Below, piece by piece: positions 11,533-22,605 of a DNA stretch of 64,000 nt. The number at the start of each line of letters is the position of its first letter. Positions within the stretch are counted from its first letter, which is position 1. The position numbers were made by a program, and so were the translations under genes. This DNA comes from Hyposmocoma kahamanoa (taxonomy: Eukaryota; Arthropoda; Insecta; Lepidoptera; Cosmopterigidae): positions 3,407,956 through 3,471,955 of the forward strand of contig NW_020654422.1 in the NCBI RefSeq assembly GCF_003589595.1, read 5' to 3'. The notes under the pieces are model-generated. The model had not been told where the DNA came from. It saw only the letters and a program-made list of their open reading frames with translations, and ran no database searches.

Positions 11533-11660
11533 TGTACGACAGGGTGCGACTAGGGCGAGAACGACATACAACGCGACATACTGCTCCTCTTGCATAGAGA
11601 GCGCGCCATAGAGTAGCAGTATCTCGAGCTTTACGTCGCGCCATGTCGTGCTAGCCCTGC
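11533..11660. mobile_element. Hairpin MITE with ctagccct ends
   Basis: The two arms (about 11536-11597 and 11600-11657) are imperfect reverse complements, both carrying a GATACTGCT-like centre (ACATACTGCTC and AGCAGTATCTC) and a CGACAT-GGCGCGAC end. The right terminus GTCGTGCTAGCCCT also occurs at 41679-41692, about 19378-19390 and (as GTCATGCTAGCCCC) near 51377-51391, so this is a dispersed family with inverted-repeat ends. No coding capacity. Confidence 0.6.
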
Positions 11661-12711
11661 TGGTCAAATAAGACGATTGTCACACTGCATCGCGACTCAC
11701 GACGGAGCGCGGAGGTGCATTTTTAAACGTTGTACTGAAGTACCTCAGTGTATATGGAAAACACGCGCCGTCGAAGACACTGACAACGCTTCTCCGCGCG
11801 TGAGTGCGGCGGGGCGCGGCGGGGCGCGGCGAGGCGCGGCGGGGCGCTGCGGGGCGCGCCGGGTCGCGCCAGGTCGCGACGGGNNNNNNNNNNNNNNNNN
11901 NNNNNNNNNNNNNNNNNNNNNNNNNNNNNNNNNNNNNNNNNNNNNNNNNNNNNNNNNNNNNNNNNNNNNNNNNNNNNNNNNNNNNNNNNNNNNNNNNNNN
12001 NNNNNNNNNNNNNNNNNNNNNNNNNNNNNNNNNNNNNNNNNNNNNNNNNNNNNNNNNNNNNNNNNNNNNNNNNNNNNNNNNNNNNNNNNNNNNNNNNNNN
12101 NNNNNNNNNNNNNNNNNNNNNNNNNNNNNNNNNNNNNNNNNNNNNNNNNNNNNNNNNNNNNNNNNNNNNNNNNNNNNNNNNNNNNNNNNNNNNNNNNNNN
12201 NNNNNNNNNNNNNNNNNNNNNNNNNNNNNNNNNNNNNNNNNNNNNNNNNNNNNNNNNNNNNNNNNNNNNNNNNNNNNNNNNNNACATGTTCAGTTTTCTA
12301 CAATAGATCTCGACGTCGATAAATTTATATTTGCTATCGAAAATCGACCAAATTTATCTTCATATTTTCTTAAATCTTTGTAATGAAGCTGAAATTATCC
12401 ATTTATCGATCTGGTTCGTAAAAAGGGATGTATCCAATCTCTTCTTTCTCTTCATTGAAGTATCTCAGTGTCTTTTTGTAAAACCAAAAAGACAGGATAA
12501 CTGCAACGTCCTGAATGAGTTCTATATAATTAACCATTCTTTTCAAAGAAGGATTTCGGTTACATATACAATCATTACGGCGATCAACTGCGAAGCGAGT
12601 ACTTTAAGAGACGAGATGAAACCGCGCGTTGCCGCAGATCTGAGTCTTCGACACCGCTTCCGCGTCTCGCGCTCCGTAGCGGGGCGAGGTGCAGTGTATT
12701 AATCGCCTTAC
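11661..12711. other. GC-rich low-complexity block around an assembly gap
   Basis: 11805-11883 is built of GGGGCGCGGC-type units. After the gap, 12590-12690 is again GC-rich. Short matches occur on both sides of the gap (TGAAGTACCTCAGTGT near 11737 and TGAAGTATCTCAGTGT near 12456), suggesting one repetitive unit spans it. Long frames across the N run are artefacts. Confidence 0.5.
11884..12283. other. Assembly gap (400 N)
   Basis: Exactly 400 undetermined bases, following a GC-rich tandem repeat that probably stopped assembly. The round length suggests a placeholder. Confidence 0.99.
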
Positions 12712-12785
12712 TCGTCAACTTATATCTCAAGGTGACAGGCGCAGTAACAGTTTATGTCAGATCTTTGCAATTTAAACCTGTGAGT
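12712..12785 (+). repeat. SINE-like repeat, copy 5, middle fragment
   Basis: CGTCAACTTATATCTCAAGG through CAGATCTTTGCAATTTAAAC and TGTGAGT continues the SINE begun at 11436 in the correct order and orientation, then stops where the full-length LINE begins. Confidence 0.8.
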
Positions 12786-12789
12786 ACTT

Positions 12790-13330
12790 TTTTGTTTTGG
12801 GGGTTAAGTAGCTCGCGTCCGTAGGCTGTGTACCCTCGAGACCCTACACGTGACCCCTGGGTGGTGCCAAATAAGCTACAAACTCCGGTGGTAGACCTTG
12901 GTCGTGGTTGGTGACCACCCTCTGGGCGAAGCCTAGCCGCCAAACAGCTATAGCTGTTTTCCGGCTTGACGCCCAGAGTAGCCGCTCTAGAGTGAAGGGT
13001 CTGTACAGTTGCACTGCACTGATTTGGTTGATCTCGGGGCTCCCTTGTTGTTGCGCTGGGAACCTGGACGCGGAGGGTAGCGGGATCCGAAGCACGGTGC
13101 TCCGCTGGCCGACCGCAGGTAGTAGGGGGCCCAATTAGCTGATTAGCCTCCAGTGAAAGGCTGCCCCGCCAACTCGCGAAAAATCCCGGGGTGCTCCATC
13201 GTGCCGGTTGGCGACCGGATGAAAGGACCCGATGGCCACTCCCGGGGGGGTTCGGGCGTCCCCGCGCGCTCCAGTCTAGTTTCCCATCGGCGTACCATAT
13301 AGGGTATGTGCCGCATGACTTTCAGTTGTA
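12790..13330 (+). promoter_or_regulatory. 5' UTR/internal promoter region of the LINE
   Basis: Noncoding, GC-rich leader between the SINE break and the ORF. Intact LINEs carry their promoter inside this region. No TATA box is evident, as expected for internal-promoter elements. Function inferred from position only. Confidence 0.45.
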
Positions 13331-16300
13331 GTGTCTCGTACAACTGCCTTCGCTCTCCCCATTCACTCTAACCCTAATATGAAAAGGTCTAGAAAATTGA
13401 GGAAGGCTAAACAGCGGATGCACGTCCTTTCACTTAAAGTGCACCTCTCGAACATCCGAGGTCTGCACTCCAATCTCTCATCTGTCCACCACCATCTTGA
13501 GACTGAAAGGCCTCACATGCTCTTCCTCACGGAGACCCAAATTAGATGTCCTTCGGACACGGCGTATCTGCATTACCCAGGTTACATTCTGGAGCACAAA
13601 TTTAAGCAGCGCGCTGGTACCTGCGTTTACGCTCGTGATGACATCTGCTCTAAACGTCTCCGTGACCTTGAAGACCCCGATCTCTCTGTAATGTGGGTTC
13701 TGGTAGACACTGGACTGGAACAAATTGTCTACGCCAGTGTGTATCGGTCGCATTCTGGAGACCCGGAGACGACTAGGCTGTTCAACCATCTCTGCAGCTC
13801 GGCGGAAACAGTCCAACAACGGTATCCTAAAGCACAACTTGTCTTTTTGGGGGACTTTAATGCCCATCACCAGGAATGGTTGTTCCCATACCAAAAAACC
13901 GACCACACTGGAAGAGAGGCGCGGGCATGTGCTCTATCACTAGACCTCACCCAGCTGGTGAGTTGCGCTACCAGGGTACCGGACGTTGACGACCACACTG
14001 CCAATTGCCTGGATCTTCTGCTGACAACCGATCCAGACCGCTACCAAGTATCGGTCTCATCCCCACTAGGGACATCCGATCACTGTCTGGTGAAATCTGT
14101 ATCTGTCTACTCCCCGCCCGATCTCAGTACGGGAAGTACTAGGAGGATGTGGCGATACAAGTCAGCTGATTGGGATGCGATGCGGCATTTCTTTGCATCT
14201 TATCCCTGGCGGCAGCTGTGCTTCTCTTCTGACGATCCAACGTGCTGCGCGTCTGCCGTCTCTGAGGTGATTATTCGGGCTATGGAATACTTTATTCCGT
14301 ATTTCGAAGTCTCCTCCAGCGGCAAAGCTCGCCCTTGGTTTAACGCTGAGTGTGCTTCTGCGGAAACGCTAAAGCAATCTGCGTACCAGGCTTGGGCTGA
14401 TGCTCGAGATCGCAAAACACCGGAAACCCTACGTCTGAAGAAAGCCTTTAATAAAGCCGCTAGATCCTGCAAAAAAGCGATACGGAAAGCTTGCTTCGGC
14501 CATATTAGTCATATTGGGGTCAGGTTAGCTTCATACCCATCAGGGAGTAAAGCATTCTGGTCACTCGCTAAATCGGTCGAAGCGAATTTCTGCAGGTCAT
14601 CCCTTCCGCCTTTAATGAGAGATGACGGATCGCTGGCTCATACCGCTGAAGAGAAAGCAAATCTTTTTGTTTCTCTTTTTGCTTCCAACTCCCGTCTTGA
14701 CGCTACTTTGCAAACACCACCTACACTACCTCGATGTGACTCGGAAATGCCCGAAATCACTATCCGTCAAAAAGAGGTGTTGAAAGCTTTACGCAAATTA
14801 GACGTCAACAAAGCCAGTGGCCTTGACGGAGTCCCAGCGATTGTCCTGCGGAACTGTGCACCCGAGTTGTCTCCGGTGTTGACTCGCCTGTATCGCCTCT
14901 CTATGAGTTCTGGACAAGTCCCGAAATCCTGGAAGCTTGCAAATGTACAGCCTGTACCTAAGAAAGGTAGTCATGCCGACCCATCTAATTATCGACCTAT
15001 CGCAATCACCTCCATTCTCTGTAAGACTATGGAGCGCGTATTGAACAGCCGTCTCCTTGGATACCTCGAAGATAACGATCTCCTCAGTGATCGACAATAT
15101 GGTTTTCGCCGTGGACGATCTACTGGGGATCTTCTTGCGTACGCCACACATTTATGGAGCGAGGTTGTCGAGAAACGCGGTGAATCGCTTGCTGTGTCTC
15201 TCGACATATCAAAGGCCTTTGATAGGGTTTGGCATGATAGCCTGTTAAACAAGCTTCCAGCTTACGGAATTCCTGTTGGCTTTTGCACATGGATAGGCGA
15301 TTTTCTGAAGGATAGGTCAATCCGTGTAGTTGTAGATGGTTACTCGTCTGCTCCTCATGGTATAAATGCCGGTGTACCTCAGGGATCTGTCCTCTACGCC
15401 ACTCTATTCTTGCTGCATATCAACGACCTGCTGCTGATGCCCGGTATCTTTGGGTACGCAGACGACAGCACAGTGGCGGTGAGTTATGTGCCAGACGCCC
15501 GAGACAACAGTAAAGAGATCCGGTGTAAGCGAGAGGCGATGGTCACCCGGTTGAACCTGAGTCTGAAAGCTGCTTCCGACTGGGGAGATGCTAACAGGGT
15601 CAGGTTTAATGCGGCTAAAACATAGGCGTGTCTTTTCTCATCAAAACGGAGTCCCCTACACCTTACTCAGACTTTCCGAGGTGTATCCGTGCCGATAAGG
15701 GACCACCTTGAGCTACTTGGTCTGGACTTATCATCCAACCTCAACTTTGGGCGATACATCGAGTGCTTGGCAAAAACTGCTGCCAGAAAACTAGGCATAC
15801 TTTTCAAGGTCAGGCGGTACTTCACACCTGAACAGCTTTTAAATCTATATAAAGCACAAGTTCGATCCAGTATGGAGTACTGCTGCCACCTTTGGGACGG
15901 CTCTGCCCAATACCAGTTAGCTGCCTTGGACCCGGTGGAGCGTAAAGCAAAGAGACTTATTAACAATAATCCTCTTATGGAGTCGAAGCTCCAAAATCTC
16001 GATCATCGCAGAAAAGTAGCCTGCTTGTCGGTTTTCTATCGGATACATTTCGGGGAGTGTGCACAGGAACTTTTCAATTTGGTTCCGCCCTCACCGTTGC
16101 TCCTTCGGTCGACTAGAAGGTCCGGGGCACTCCATTCTTATGTCGTTGATATTCCACCTATTCGCACTAAGCGCTTTGCTTCCTCCTTTCTGATGCGTAC
16201 GGCAAAGGAATGGAATGTTCTACCGGCATCTGTATTTCCCGAAAAGTACAATTTGGGGCTATTCAAGGCTAGAGTGAATAGGCATTTTTTAGGCAAACGC

Positions 16301-16339
16301 GTCCCATCGTCGGTCACATCGTCGCTTAACATCAGGTGA
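13331..16339 (+). pseudogene. LINE endonuclease-reverse transcriptase, one in-frame stop
   Basis: About 1002 codons, probably starting at the ATG at 13379 (residue 17 of the open frame). The endonuclease (about residues 35-255) shows SNIRGL (40-45), the metal-binding Glu in LTETQ (66-70), GDFNAHH (174-180) and TSDHCLV (248-254). The RT shows KASGLDGVPA (494-503), NYRPIAITS (553-561), YGFRRGRST (590-598), SLDISKAFD (623-631), GVPQGSV (691-697) and YADD (709-712). The C-terminal part (15626-16339) continues in the same frame to [14 protein letters not shown]. The only break is a TAG at 15623-15625, most simply a CAG glutamine changed by one transition, which would truncate the protein just after the RT palm. 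No gag-like first ORF is present, so this is a single-ORF lineage. Confidence 0.85.
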
Positions 16340-16375
16340 GATTGTGGCCAAGCGTGTGTCTATTATATAATATAT

Positions 16376-16393
16376 AAAAAAAAAAAAAAAAAA
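16376..16393 (+). repeat. Poly(A) tail of the LINE
   Basis: Eighteen A residues directly before the resumed SINE sequence CTGCAACTGC. Confidence 0.9.
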
Positions 16394-16470
16394 CTGCAAC
16401 TGCTATGGAAAGGTTAACACCAATCAAGTCATGCGACTTCCTCATCCTGTCACTTAATATTATAAAAAAA
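16394..16470 (+). repeat. SINE-like repeat, copy 5, terminal fragment
   Basis: CTGCAACTGCTATGGA through CCTGTCACTTAATATTATAA and an A-rich tail completes the SINE started at 11436 and interrupted at 12785. Confidence 0.8.
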
Positions 16471-16848
16471 ATATTTATGCTATCGAATCTTTTACGAAGA
16501 CCTAAGTCTATTTACTTAAAAAAATACAAATATAATGTGAATTTTACGAGAAATCTCCAATGTCTACTTTCGAATTTCCTTTAGATAGAAGTCATGTGTT
16601 CAATTCGTAGATCTTATTGTGTGTTCGAGAGATACAGACTTTGAAGATGTTCCGATAATTTCAATCTTTTCATTAACGAATTTGTTTCTTCTGCCTATTG
16701 AGTGCAAAGTTTTTTCAAGTAAGTTGTTGATAGTCATTATTAACGTTTCTCTGTTGGATATATGCCTCCTCCGCAAGATAGTAATAGTGAACCTTTATAT
16801 ATTTTTTGTTCTATTGACTCGAATAATAAAAATACGTTTTAATAATAT
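16471..16848. other. Non-coding stretch
   Basis: AT-rich. A 102-codon frame from 16619 runs into the next SINE and has no recognisable motif, so I do not call it. Confidence 0.4.
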
Positions 16849-17131
16849 GAGTAGAGCTCTTTGTGAAAAAGTTCGTCTTGGGAAGTACTGCCACCTTATC
16901 TATTTCTGCCGCCAAGCAGTAATGTGAGCATTAATGCGTTCCGGTTTTAAAGGGTAAGGGTGCTGGTGAAATTATAGGCACATGGGACTTGTCAACTTTG
17001 TCTCAGGGTGATGGGTTTATTGACAATGCCCGTAAGATCTTTGATTTATAGCTCTGAGCGGTAACTATTATGGACAGGCTTGTCGCTTACCACCAGACGC
17101 GCGACTCGTTCATCCCGTCACTTGGTATATT
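16849..17131 (+). repeat. SINE-like repeat, copy 6
   Basis: Full-length plus-strand copy, from GAGTAGAGCTCTTTGTGAAA through the core TCTGCCGCCAAGCAGTAATG to CCCGTCACTTGGTATATT. A 20-base segment after GTCTCAGGGTGATGGG is diverged. Confidence 0.85.
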
Positions 17132-17754
17132 GAACTATTCAATCTTAAAAAAGTTTGAATATAGAATTTTTGATACTGACAGTTAACGTGCTCATTGCAT
17201 ATTTAATTTGAAGTTTTCTAAACTGAAAATTTAATTATAAATTTCGAACATATTGTATGAAAAAGGTCCATTATTTTGATTTGTTGAACGCTGTGCTGGT
17301 TTTATTTATATTTGAAGATTATGTTGCTGTTCAGAATAAAAACCTTTTTCTTTTATTTTGTTTCTCTTTAGAATCGATGAATCAATTTTGCTGCTTAGTG
17401 TTGTTTGAAATCTGGTAACTGGGCTTCTTTGTTTATAGCATATAGTTAACCATACCGTCACAGCAATGATAACGGTGAGTATTCGAGATGGATACCAAAA
17501 ACGTATCTTGATTGTTGTACTAGTAACAACAATAAGGTAAAAACAAAAAGTCCTATTGCTCTAGTCCTATATATATGAAAACAAAAATCTATCTCTATCT
17601 TTTCTTTAATTTAAAATTGGTTCTTAAATATTGGAGTAAACACGTTACCTACACACCATGCAAATAATAATATTTGTATGGATATTTCTATCTACGTACA
17701 GTTTATTAATAATTATTAAGTAGTGTACTTCTAATGATATTTTTTGGTTGCACC
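17132..17754. other. AT-rich non-coding stretch
   Basis: No frame, repeat or structure that I can support. Confidence 0.4.
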
Positions 17755-17926
17755 CTTTTTGCATATCCTAAATTTCTATCCTAAGGTTGCCTGGAAGAAA
17801 TTGCTACATAGCAATAAGGCCGCCTGTTGCACTTTATCTTACAATCTTTATACCTAAGTTTCTTTATTGTATTTCAACTGTAATTTTATGTGCAATAAAC
17901 AATATTTCATTCATTCATTCATTCAA
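17755..17926 (+). repeat. 3' end of a LINE/SINE with (ATTC)n tail
   Basis: AAGGTTGCCTGGAAGAAATT, then a short GCTACATAGCAATAAGGCCG hairpin-like block, an AATAAA at about 17891 and five CATT units at 17906-17926. I know this block as a very common 3' terminus in lepidopteran genomes and transcripts. Only the end is present (5' truncation). Confidence 0.6.
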
Positions 17927-18078
17927 AAAATATATAGTAGAAGTGATAACCTCCTCCTTTTCTTAAAGTCGGTTAAAAATAACCATTGCTAGTTTAACTA
18001 TTTGTTTACTGGTTACGAGTGTAATTTATTATAATATGTAGGATATAGAAACGGCCGATATCGGACGACTACGGATTA

Positions 18079-18431
18079 GGGCACGTTCGCATTATGTCGT
18101 GACGACAGATAGGCGTGCAGTTTAAAGTGTCGTGGCGTGTATACTTAAATGAAGTTGTTCACACATAGAACAACACAATTAACTGTCGTTTACGAGTTTC
18201 TTGAGGTTACGACGACAGATTATCGTGACGATGGGAAGAGCTAGAATGACAGTCGTCTGACGATAAATGAATCGTCATCATCTAGTGGGAACAGCTAAAA
18301 ACGACAGTCGTTCAACGATTTTATAAACGTCGACGACACAGTCGCGAGAGGTATTCGTGATATGGAAACAGGCTAGACGCGACAATCGCCCAACGGTAAA
18401 TAGAACGTTACGACATAATTGGAACACGCCC
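18079..18431. mobile_element. PIF/Harbinger-like MITE with internal subrepeats
   Basis: Terminal inverted repeats of about 25 bp: left GGGCACGTTCGCATTATGTC and right (reverse complement) GGGCGTGTTCCAATTATGTC. The flanks are TTA on the left and TTG on the right, close to the 3-bp TWA duplication of PIF/Harbinger elements. The interior (18160-18400) repeats a CGACAGTCGT-containing unit several times with GACGATAAAT/ACGATTTTAT spacers. No coding capacity, so it would depend on a transposase elsewhere. Confidence 0.65.
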
Positions 18432-18439
18432 TTGCAGAT

Positions 18440-19414
18440 AATACAAAATTAAGTATTTCCGATATCACATTAATGACTGTGTCAAATAAAGATAAGAAAA
18501 AAGTAATTTGTATTCGAATTTGTACAATAAATGTATATTTACCTTCAGCTACCGAATATACGATGTCTGTAAGTACCTATAAGTCATTGTTTATTACCTA
18601 TAAAGTATATTTACTTTAGACCCAAATAGCTTTAGTCGGGAAAATCGTAATTTCAATAACAGGTAGCTATCTATGAAGGAATGGCAGAAACTCTGTAATA
18701 GTTTATCGCACAAAGTAATAACAAGCAAAAAGTTATATAAAAGCAGGTACAATGCGATTCGCCGCACACGATCGTCGAACTTCACGTCGCACCATTTCAA
18801 CTTGGCAAAATGGCTTCGGAGTTAATCGTAGTCATTTCACCGCGCCCCAATTTGGCTTGATGATATTTTAGGCAACTTCCTATCTTTGACCGCTATTGTA
18901 AATAGTTACGATCGTTTTTATAATAGCGTCTTTATTTTTTTTTGAAACTTTTTTATACTTTCGTAAGGGCACGTAGCATGATCATCGGTTGAAGTGGAGT
19001 TGATTAAACGATTTGAAATGGACTTAGCTTTGTTTTTATTTCATAATATTCTCACCATATTGAGCTTCCAGTGAATGCAATAAAAATTAAAAACTGAGCT
19101 CATGTGGCAAGTGACGATTAGTTCTGTTTATACCACATAATTCCCTGCATATGGTATGCCTCTGGTATCGAAGCTACAATTTGAGACAACCTGATTTTAA
19201 GACGACTTGTTGGTCCATGAAGAGGATTTTAAATGATAACATTTTGAATCGTTTCTGAGGAGTTACTAAATAGAAAGATCGATGAACCATTCGAGATGAA
19301 GATAATGACCGTAATAAATTTAATACTAATTATGTTTCTGCTTCTTGTGCAGCTGACAAATTATACTATGTGACGACTGTGCTAGCCCTACGGTTTGCAC
19401 CGTGGACGCAACTG
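18440..19414. other. Non-coding stretch with a MITE right end
   Basis: Mostly unique. GACGACTGTGCTAGCCCTAC at about 19373-19392 matches the right terminus of the hairpin MITE family at 11533. Small frames at 18419 and 18594 overlap the MITE end and have no motif. Confidence 0.4.
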
Positions 19415-19690
19415 TAGTAGTAGAGTTTCTCGTGAAAGAGTTCGTCCAGGGAAGTTCTGCCACCTTACCTATTTCTGGCGCCAAGCAGTAACGTGACTAC
19501 TACTGCGTTCCGGTTTTGAAGGGTAAGGGTGCCTGGTGAAATTATAGTCACATGGGACTTGTCAACTTATGTCTCATCGTGACGTGCGCAGTGGCAGTGC
19601 CCTAAGATCTTTGCGATTTAGAGCTCTAAATGACACTGCAACTGCTATGGATAGGCGTGTCTCTTATCACCAGGTATTATAAAAAAAATA
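19415..19690 (+). repeat. SINE-like repeat, copy 7
   Basis: Starts AGTAGTAGAGTTTCTCGTGA, contains GTTCGTCCAGGGAAGTTCTG and the core with one change (TCTGGCGCC), and ends in an A-rich tail shortly after TCTTATCACCAGG. The last 25 bases of the family consensus are missing. Confidence 0.85.
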
Positions 19691-19929
19691 AACAAAACGT
19701 CGGATAAAGAGACCCCGGATTCCATATCTAAAAGGACCAATGAACTTTGGTAAATTTATTCAGGTCAGGGTGTTCCGGTAGTATCTCTGAGATAGAATTC
19801 CGTTACTCTAGTACTCATAATACAGGGAATTCCCTAATTTGAGTCCTGGTAATTAGTGTGGTTGTCTGGCACGTTATAATCATAAATAACGTACACTAGG
19901 GAAACTCTGCATCGCGGATCATGGACAGA

Positions 19930-20085
19930 CATATAGGTAGACAACAACAAAGTACACCCATACTCACCAGAGAAATAAATGTAGGTCATAAAATATTTAT
20001 CTCGGCCTGGGAATCGGACCCAGTACTTCTGCGTGGCAGTCAGAGTGGTAACTGTTCAGCCACAGAGGCAATTTCGTATCTCTCT
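19930..20085 (-). repeat. Dispersed repeat with tRNA-like block, copy 1
   Basis: Matches 56505-56640: AGAGAAATAAATGTAGG, then CTCGGCCTGGGAATCGGACC (which on the minus strand reads as a B-box-like GGTCCGATTCCCAGG), then CAGCCACAGAGGCA. Read on the minus strand, it looks like a degraded tRNA-derived SINE. Confidence 0.55.
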
Positions 20086-21231
20086 ACATTGTACATATAG
20101 TTTTATATCCCTCTCGATTTTGATGTTACACCTTAATATAATTCTTTATAGCACAAAGAAAATACAATATAAATTAAATGTGAGAGAATAAATAAGATGA
20201 GCTTATCGCTAGAAGAAATCTTTTCCAGCCAACTCTAGCCGTTGTGAATTAAAAAAGTCTGCGGGACTATTATTGTACAATAAGTTTATTAAAATTTAAA
20301 TGCAAGTACAAATATCAATGATGACAATATAAACATGAATGAAATATACATTTATAAACTTTACATACATAAATCGCCGATCGTCACAAAACGCCGGTCG
20401 GCGCGGGCGGGCGGTACGACCGGCACAGCGCCTACCGGCTACCGGCGCAGGGTGAGAAGACTTTACTATGGTAAGAACCTCCACCGAGTGAGATAATCTG
20501 TTGCACGTGACCAAGGCTGGGCTCACTTGCTTAAATTTACATGATAAATGCCTATCACTGAATGCGCCGACGTCTGCAACACAACAAGCGCAGGACAAAT
20601 CTTTCATTTATGAGCATTCGGCTTCCACGACTGCACACGGCGGGCAACGTTATTTTCATCTCTCTGAGCCCGGTGTCATTAGTCAGATTTAGTAGGCTAT
20701 CATAACATAGGTATTTTCGATTTTGGATGAGAGCAACGTATCTGTTAAGTATTGATTATTAAATAATATGTGACCAAAGTGTGTCGAGACCGTGTACATT
20801 GCTCATCTTCCGCCCTCTGTAGAGACTATTCCCCCGCCCGTCTACGGTGTTGGTGAGCGATTGCAGCGCGTGACCAAGATTGCTCCCCCTTCACCCCCGT
20901 AAGCCTACCGTATAGCCCGACGCCGACAATAGATTTGTTAAGGTAGTAACCTTAGTAACCCCAGATGGTTAGTAAGGTTCTAGCATCGTTAAAGGTTAGT
21001 AAGGTTCTAGCATAGTTAAGAGGTGCATGTATTACTTATTGTAAACCGATCAATAAACGCTCCTTGTTAAAACTTGGTGTTGGTTCCGTTAGTTATAAAA
21101 CCTTGGATAGATTCCTTTAGATAAACGATAGTGTACTTGTCCCGGCCGCCTCCAGTGAAAATACTACATTACAACATACACACACATTACATATTATTCG
21201 TTTACATTTATGTTACTGATTAACTTCTGAG
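20086..21231. other. Non-coding stretch with a possible LTR-like segment
   Basis: Includes a GC-rich patch (20390-20460), an AATAAA-type signal on the minus strand near 20290, and 20936-21175, which begins TGTTAAGG, contains an AATAAA at about 21052 and ends ACAACA. That resembles an LTR, but no matching target duplication is visible. I find no supportable gene. A 103-codon minus frame at 20296 covers the GC patch and has no motif. Confidence 0.35.
20967..21020. repeat. 27-bp tandem duplication
   Basis: Two adjacent 27-bp units, each starting GGTTAGTAAGGTTCTAGCAT and differing at two positions. Confidence 0.9.
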
Positions 21232-21690
21232 TATAAAAGGAAGTGCTCTTTTCACCTGTATGTTTTTTTGTATGTATGTTACGCGATAACATCGATATTT
21301 GTGAACCGATTTTCATGATTCTTTTTTTGTTGGAAAAAATCTAAGAATCTCCATAGTGGTCCCATTTAATTTTGAAGAAAATTATCCGCCTCTAAGGGTG
21401 GCTGTTCACGCATGAAGATTCCTTTTTATAAATAGCGCCTAAATTTTATTATAAGGAGCAATTGTTTTAATGGTTGATTTTGCTATTCTTTAATTCAAGG
21501 CGTTTTTCTCTCTCAATATACTTTGCGTAGTGAGAACCGATTTTTATTATCTCCTGTGTCAAGTCCCGTATAGTGGCGAACTAGACCGATTTCAGTAAAA
21601 CTGTGTGTAAGTAGTATGAGTGGTAATTATAAGTAATTCCACGTACTTTGAGGTCAGTTTTTTTAGTACTCTGTACTGAGAGTATTATTT
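21232..21690 (+). repeat. 500-bp lepidopteran interspersed repeat, copy 1
   Basis: Contains ATGTTACGCGATAACATCGA, TCTAAGGGTGGCTGTTCACG, TAAATAGCGCCTAAATTTTA, CTCTCTCAATATACTTTG and TTTAGTACTCTGTACTGAGA in the order seen in copies at 45807, 47041 and (reversed) 62506. No ORF. The class is unknown to me. Confidence 0.85.
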
Positions 21691-22185
21691 GTACATAGGT
21701 ACAAACATCAAAAGTTTCTAGAGATCAAGCACGTTTTAGCTAGTTATTGAAAAATCACGTTTTCTAACTAATTTTTTTTAAACCGATGGATTTTTTTAGT
21801 CCGATGCCATAGTATAACAAGACAAGTATGGTAACTCCATACAAACGTAAGAAAGAAAGCCTAACGCTACAAAACAAAAAACGTAAGAGATAGAATAGGT
21901 GGCCAAGTACAGTTTATATTTTAACCAATCATTTTTTGTTTATGGCTCGATTGCAAGATCTTTAGGCCAGTTTGACTAATCAGGAGTCATGTTTGATATT
22001 TTAATGAGCAAAAGTACGACGTGCTTTTTTTGAAACTCATTATAGTTCTGTGTACAAAGCTTTAATGAAATTTTTCAGTTCAGTAGCGAGTACTATAGAC
22101 AATAGAATTTTGTTCTTAACTAACAAAAGGGCATTTGTGACATGGTTTATGAAATTATAAATGACAGATTAAAGTACAGGAGTAG

Positions 22186-22605
22186 AAAAAATAATTTTCA
22201 AAATCGGTCCACAATTGTCGGAGAAATCGTTGAATATACTTTACATAAAATTTGATGATTTCGCTCGTTTTCCATGGGACCATTCATTAGATTCTGACTT
22301 AGTATCAATGGGATCACCTCTAGAGGACATCCTTTCAAACAAAAAAAGAATTTGAAAAATCCGTTCTCAATTGACGGAGAAATCGGTGAATACACTGTAC
22401 ATGTCTAAAAGATTTGATGATTTTGCTCGATTTACATTCTGACTTGGTGACAATGGGACCACCTCGAGAGTATAAGCTTTCAAACAAAAAATAATTTTCA
22501 AAATCGGTGCACAATTGACTGAGAAATCGGTGAACGTATGTCCACGTATGTACAGCCGAACGTATTACCTCCTCCTTTTTTGAAATAGATTAAACAAACA
22601 TAGAA
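22186..22605 (+). repeat. Three head-to-tail copies of an interspersed-repeat unit
   Basis: A block containing AATTTTCAAAATCGGT and GAGAAATCG occurs at about 22186, 22340 and 22484 (spacing about 154 and 144 bp), with GATTTGATGATTTYGCTCG-like sequence between. The array ends in ACCTCCTCCTTTTTTGAAAT, the same end seen on the 500-bp repeat family. Each unit is noncoding. Confidence 0.7.

Larger units (their letters stand above)
12790..16393 (+). mobile_element. Full-length single-ORF non-LTR retrotransposon (CR1/Jockey superfamily)
   Basis: A 3.6-kb element: a GC-richer 5' UTR (12790-13330), one long ORF (13331-16339, first ATG 13379), a short 3' UTR and an 18-A tail (16376-16393). It is flanked on both sides by parts of one SINE (ending at 12785, resuming at 16394), which fixes its limits to within a few bases. 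Two older relatives lie at 3716-4940 and 60460-60770. The base composition (higher GC than its surroundings) and the near-intact ORF show a recent insertion. Confidence 0.85.

Noticed and set aside
11677..12322. Long open frames on both strands across the N run
   Set aside because: They are open only because N codons are not stops; the real sequence is unknown.
13478..15320. Several frames of 60-142 codons within the 13-kb LINE
   Set aside because: Shadows of the LINE ORF in other frames.
20936..21175. A confident LTR call
   Set aside because: TG...CA ends and AATAAA are suggestive, but there is no target duplication, primer-binding site or coding region nearby.
22186..22605. CRISPR-like array
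   Set aside because: Repeats are long, diverged and of eukaryotic interspersed-repeat type; no short identical repeats with unique spacers.
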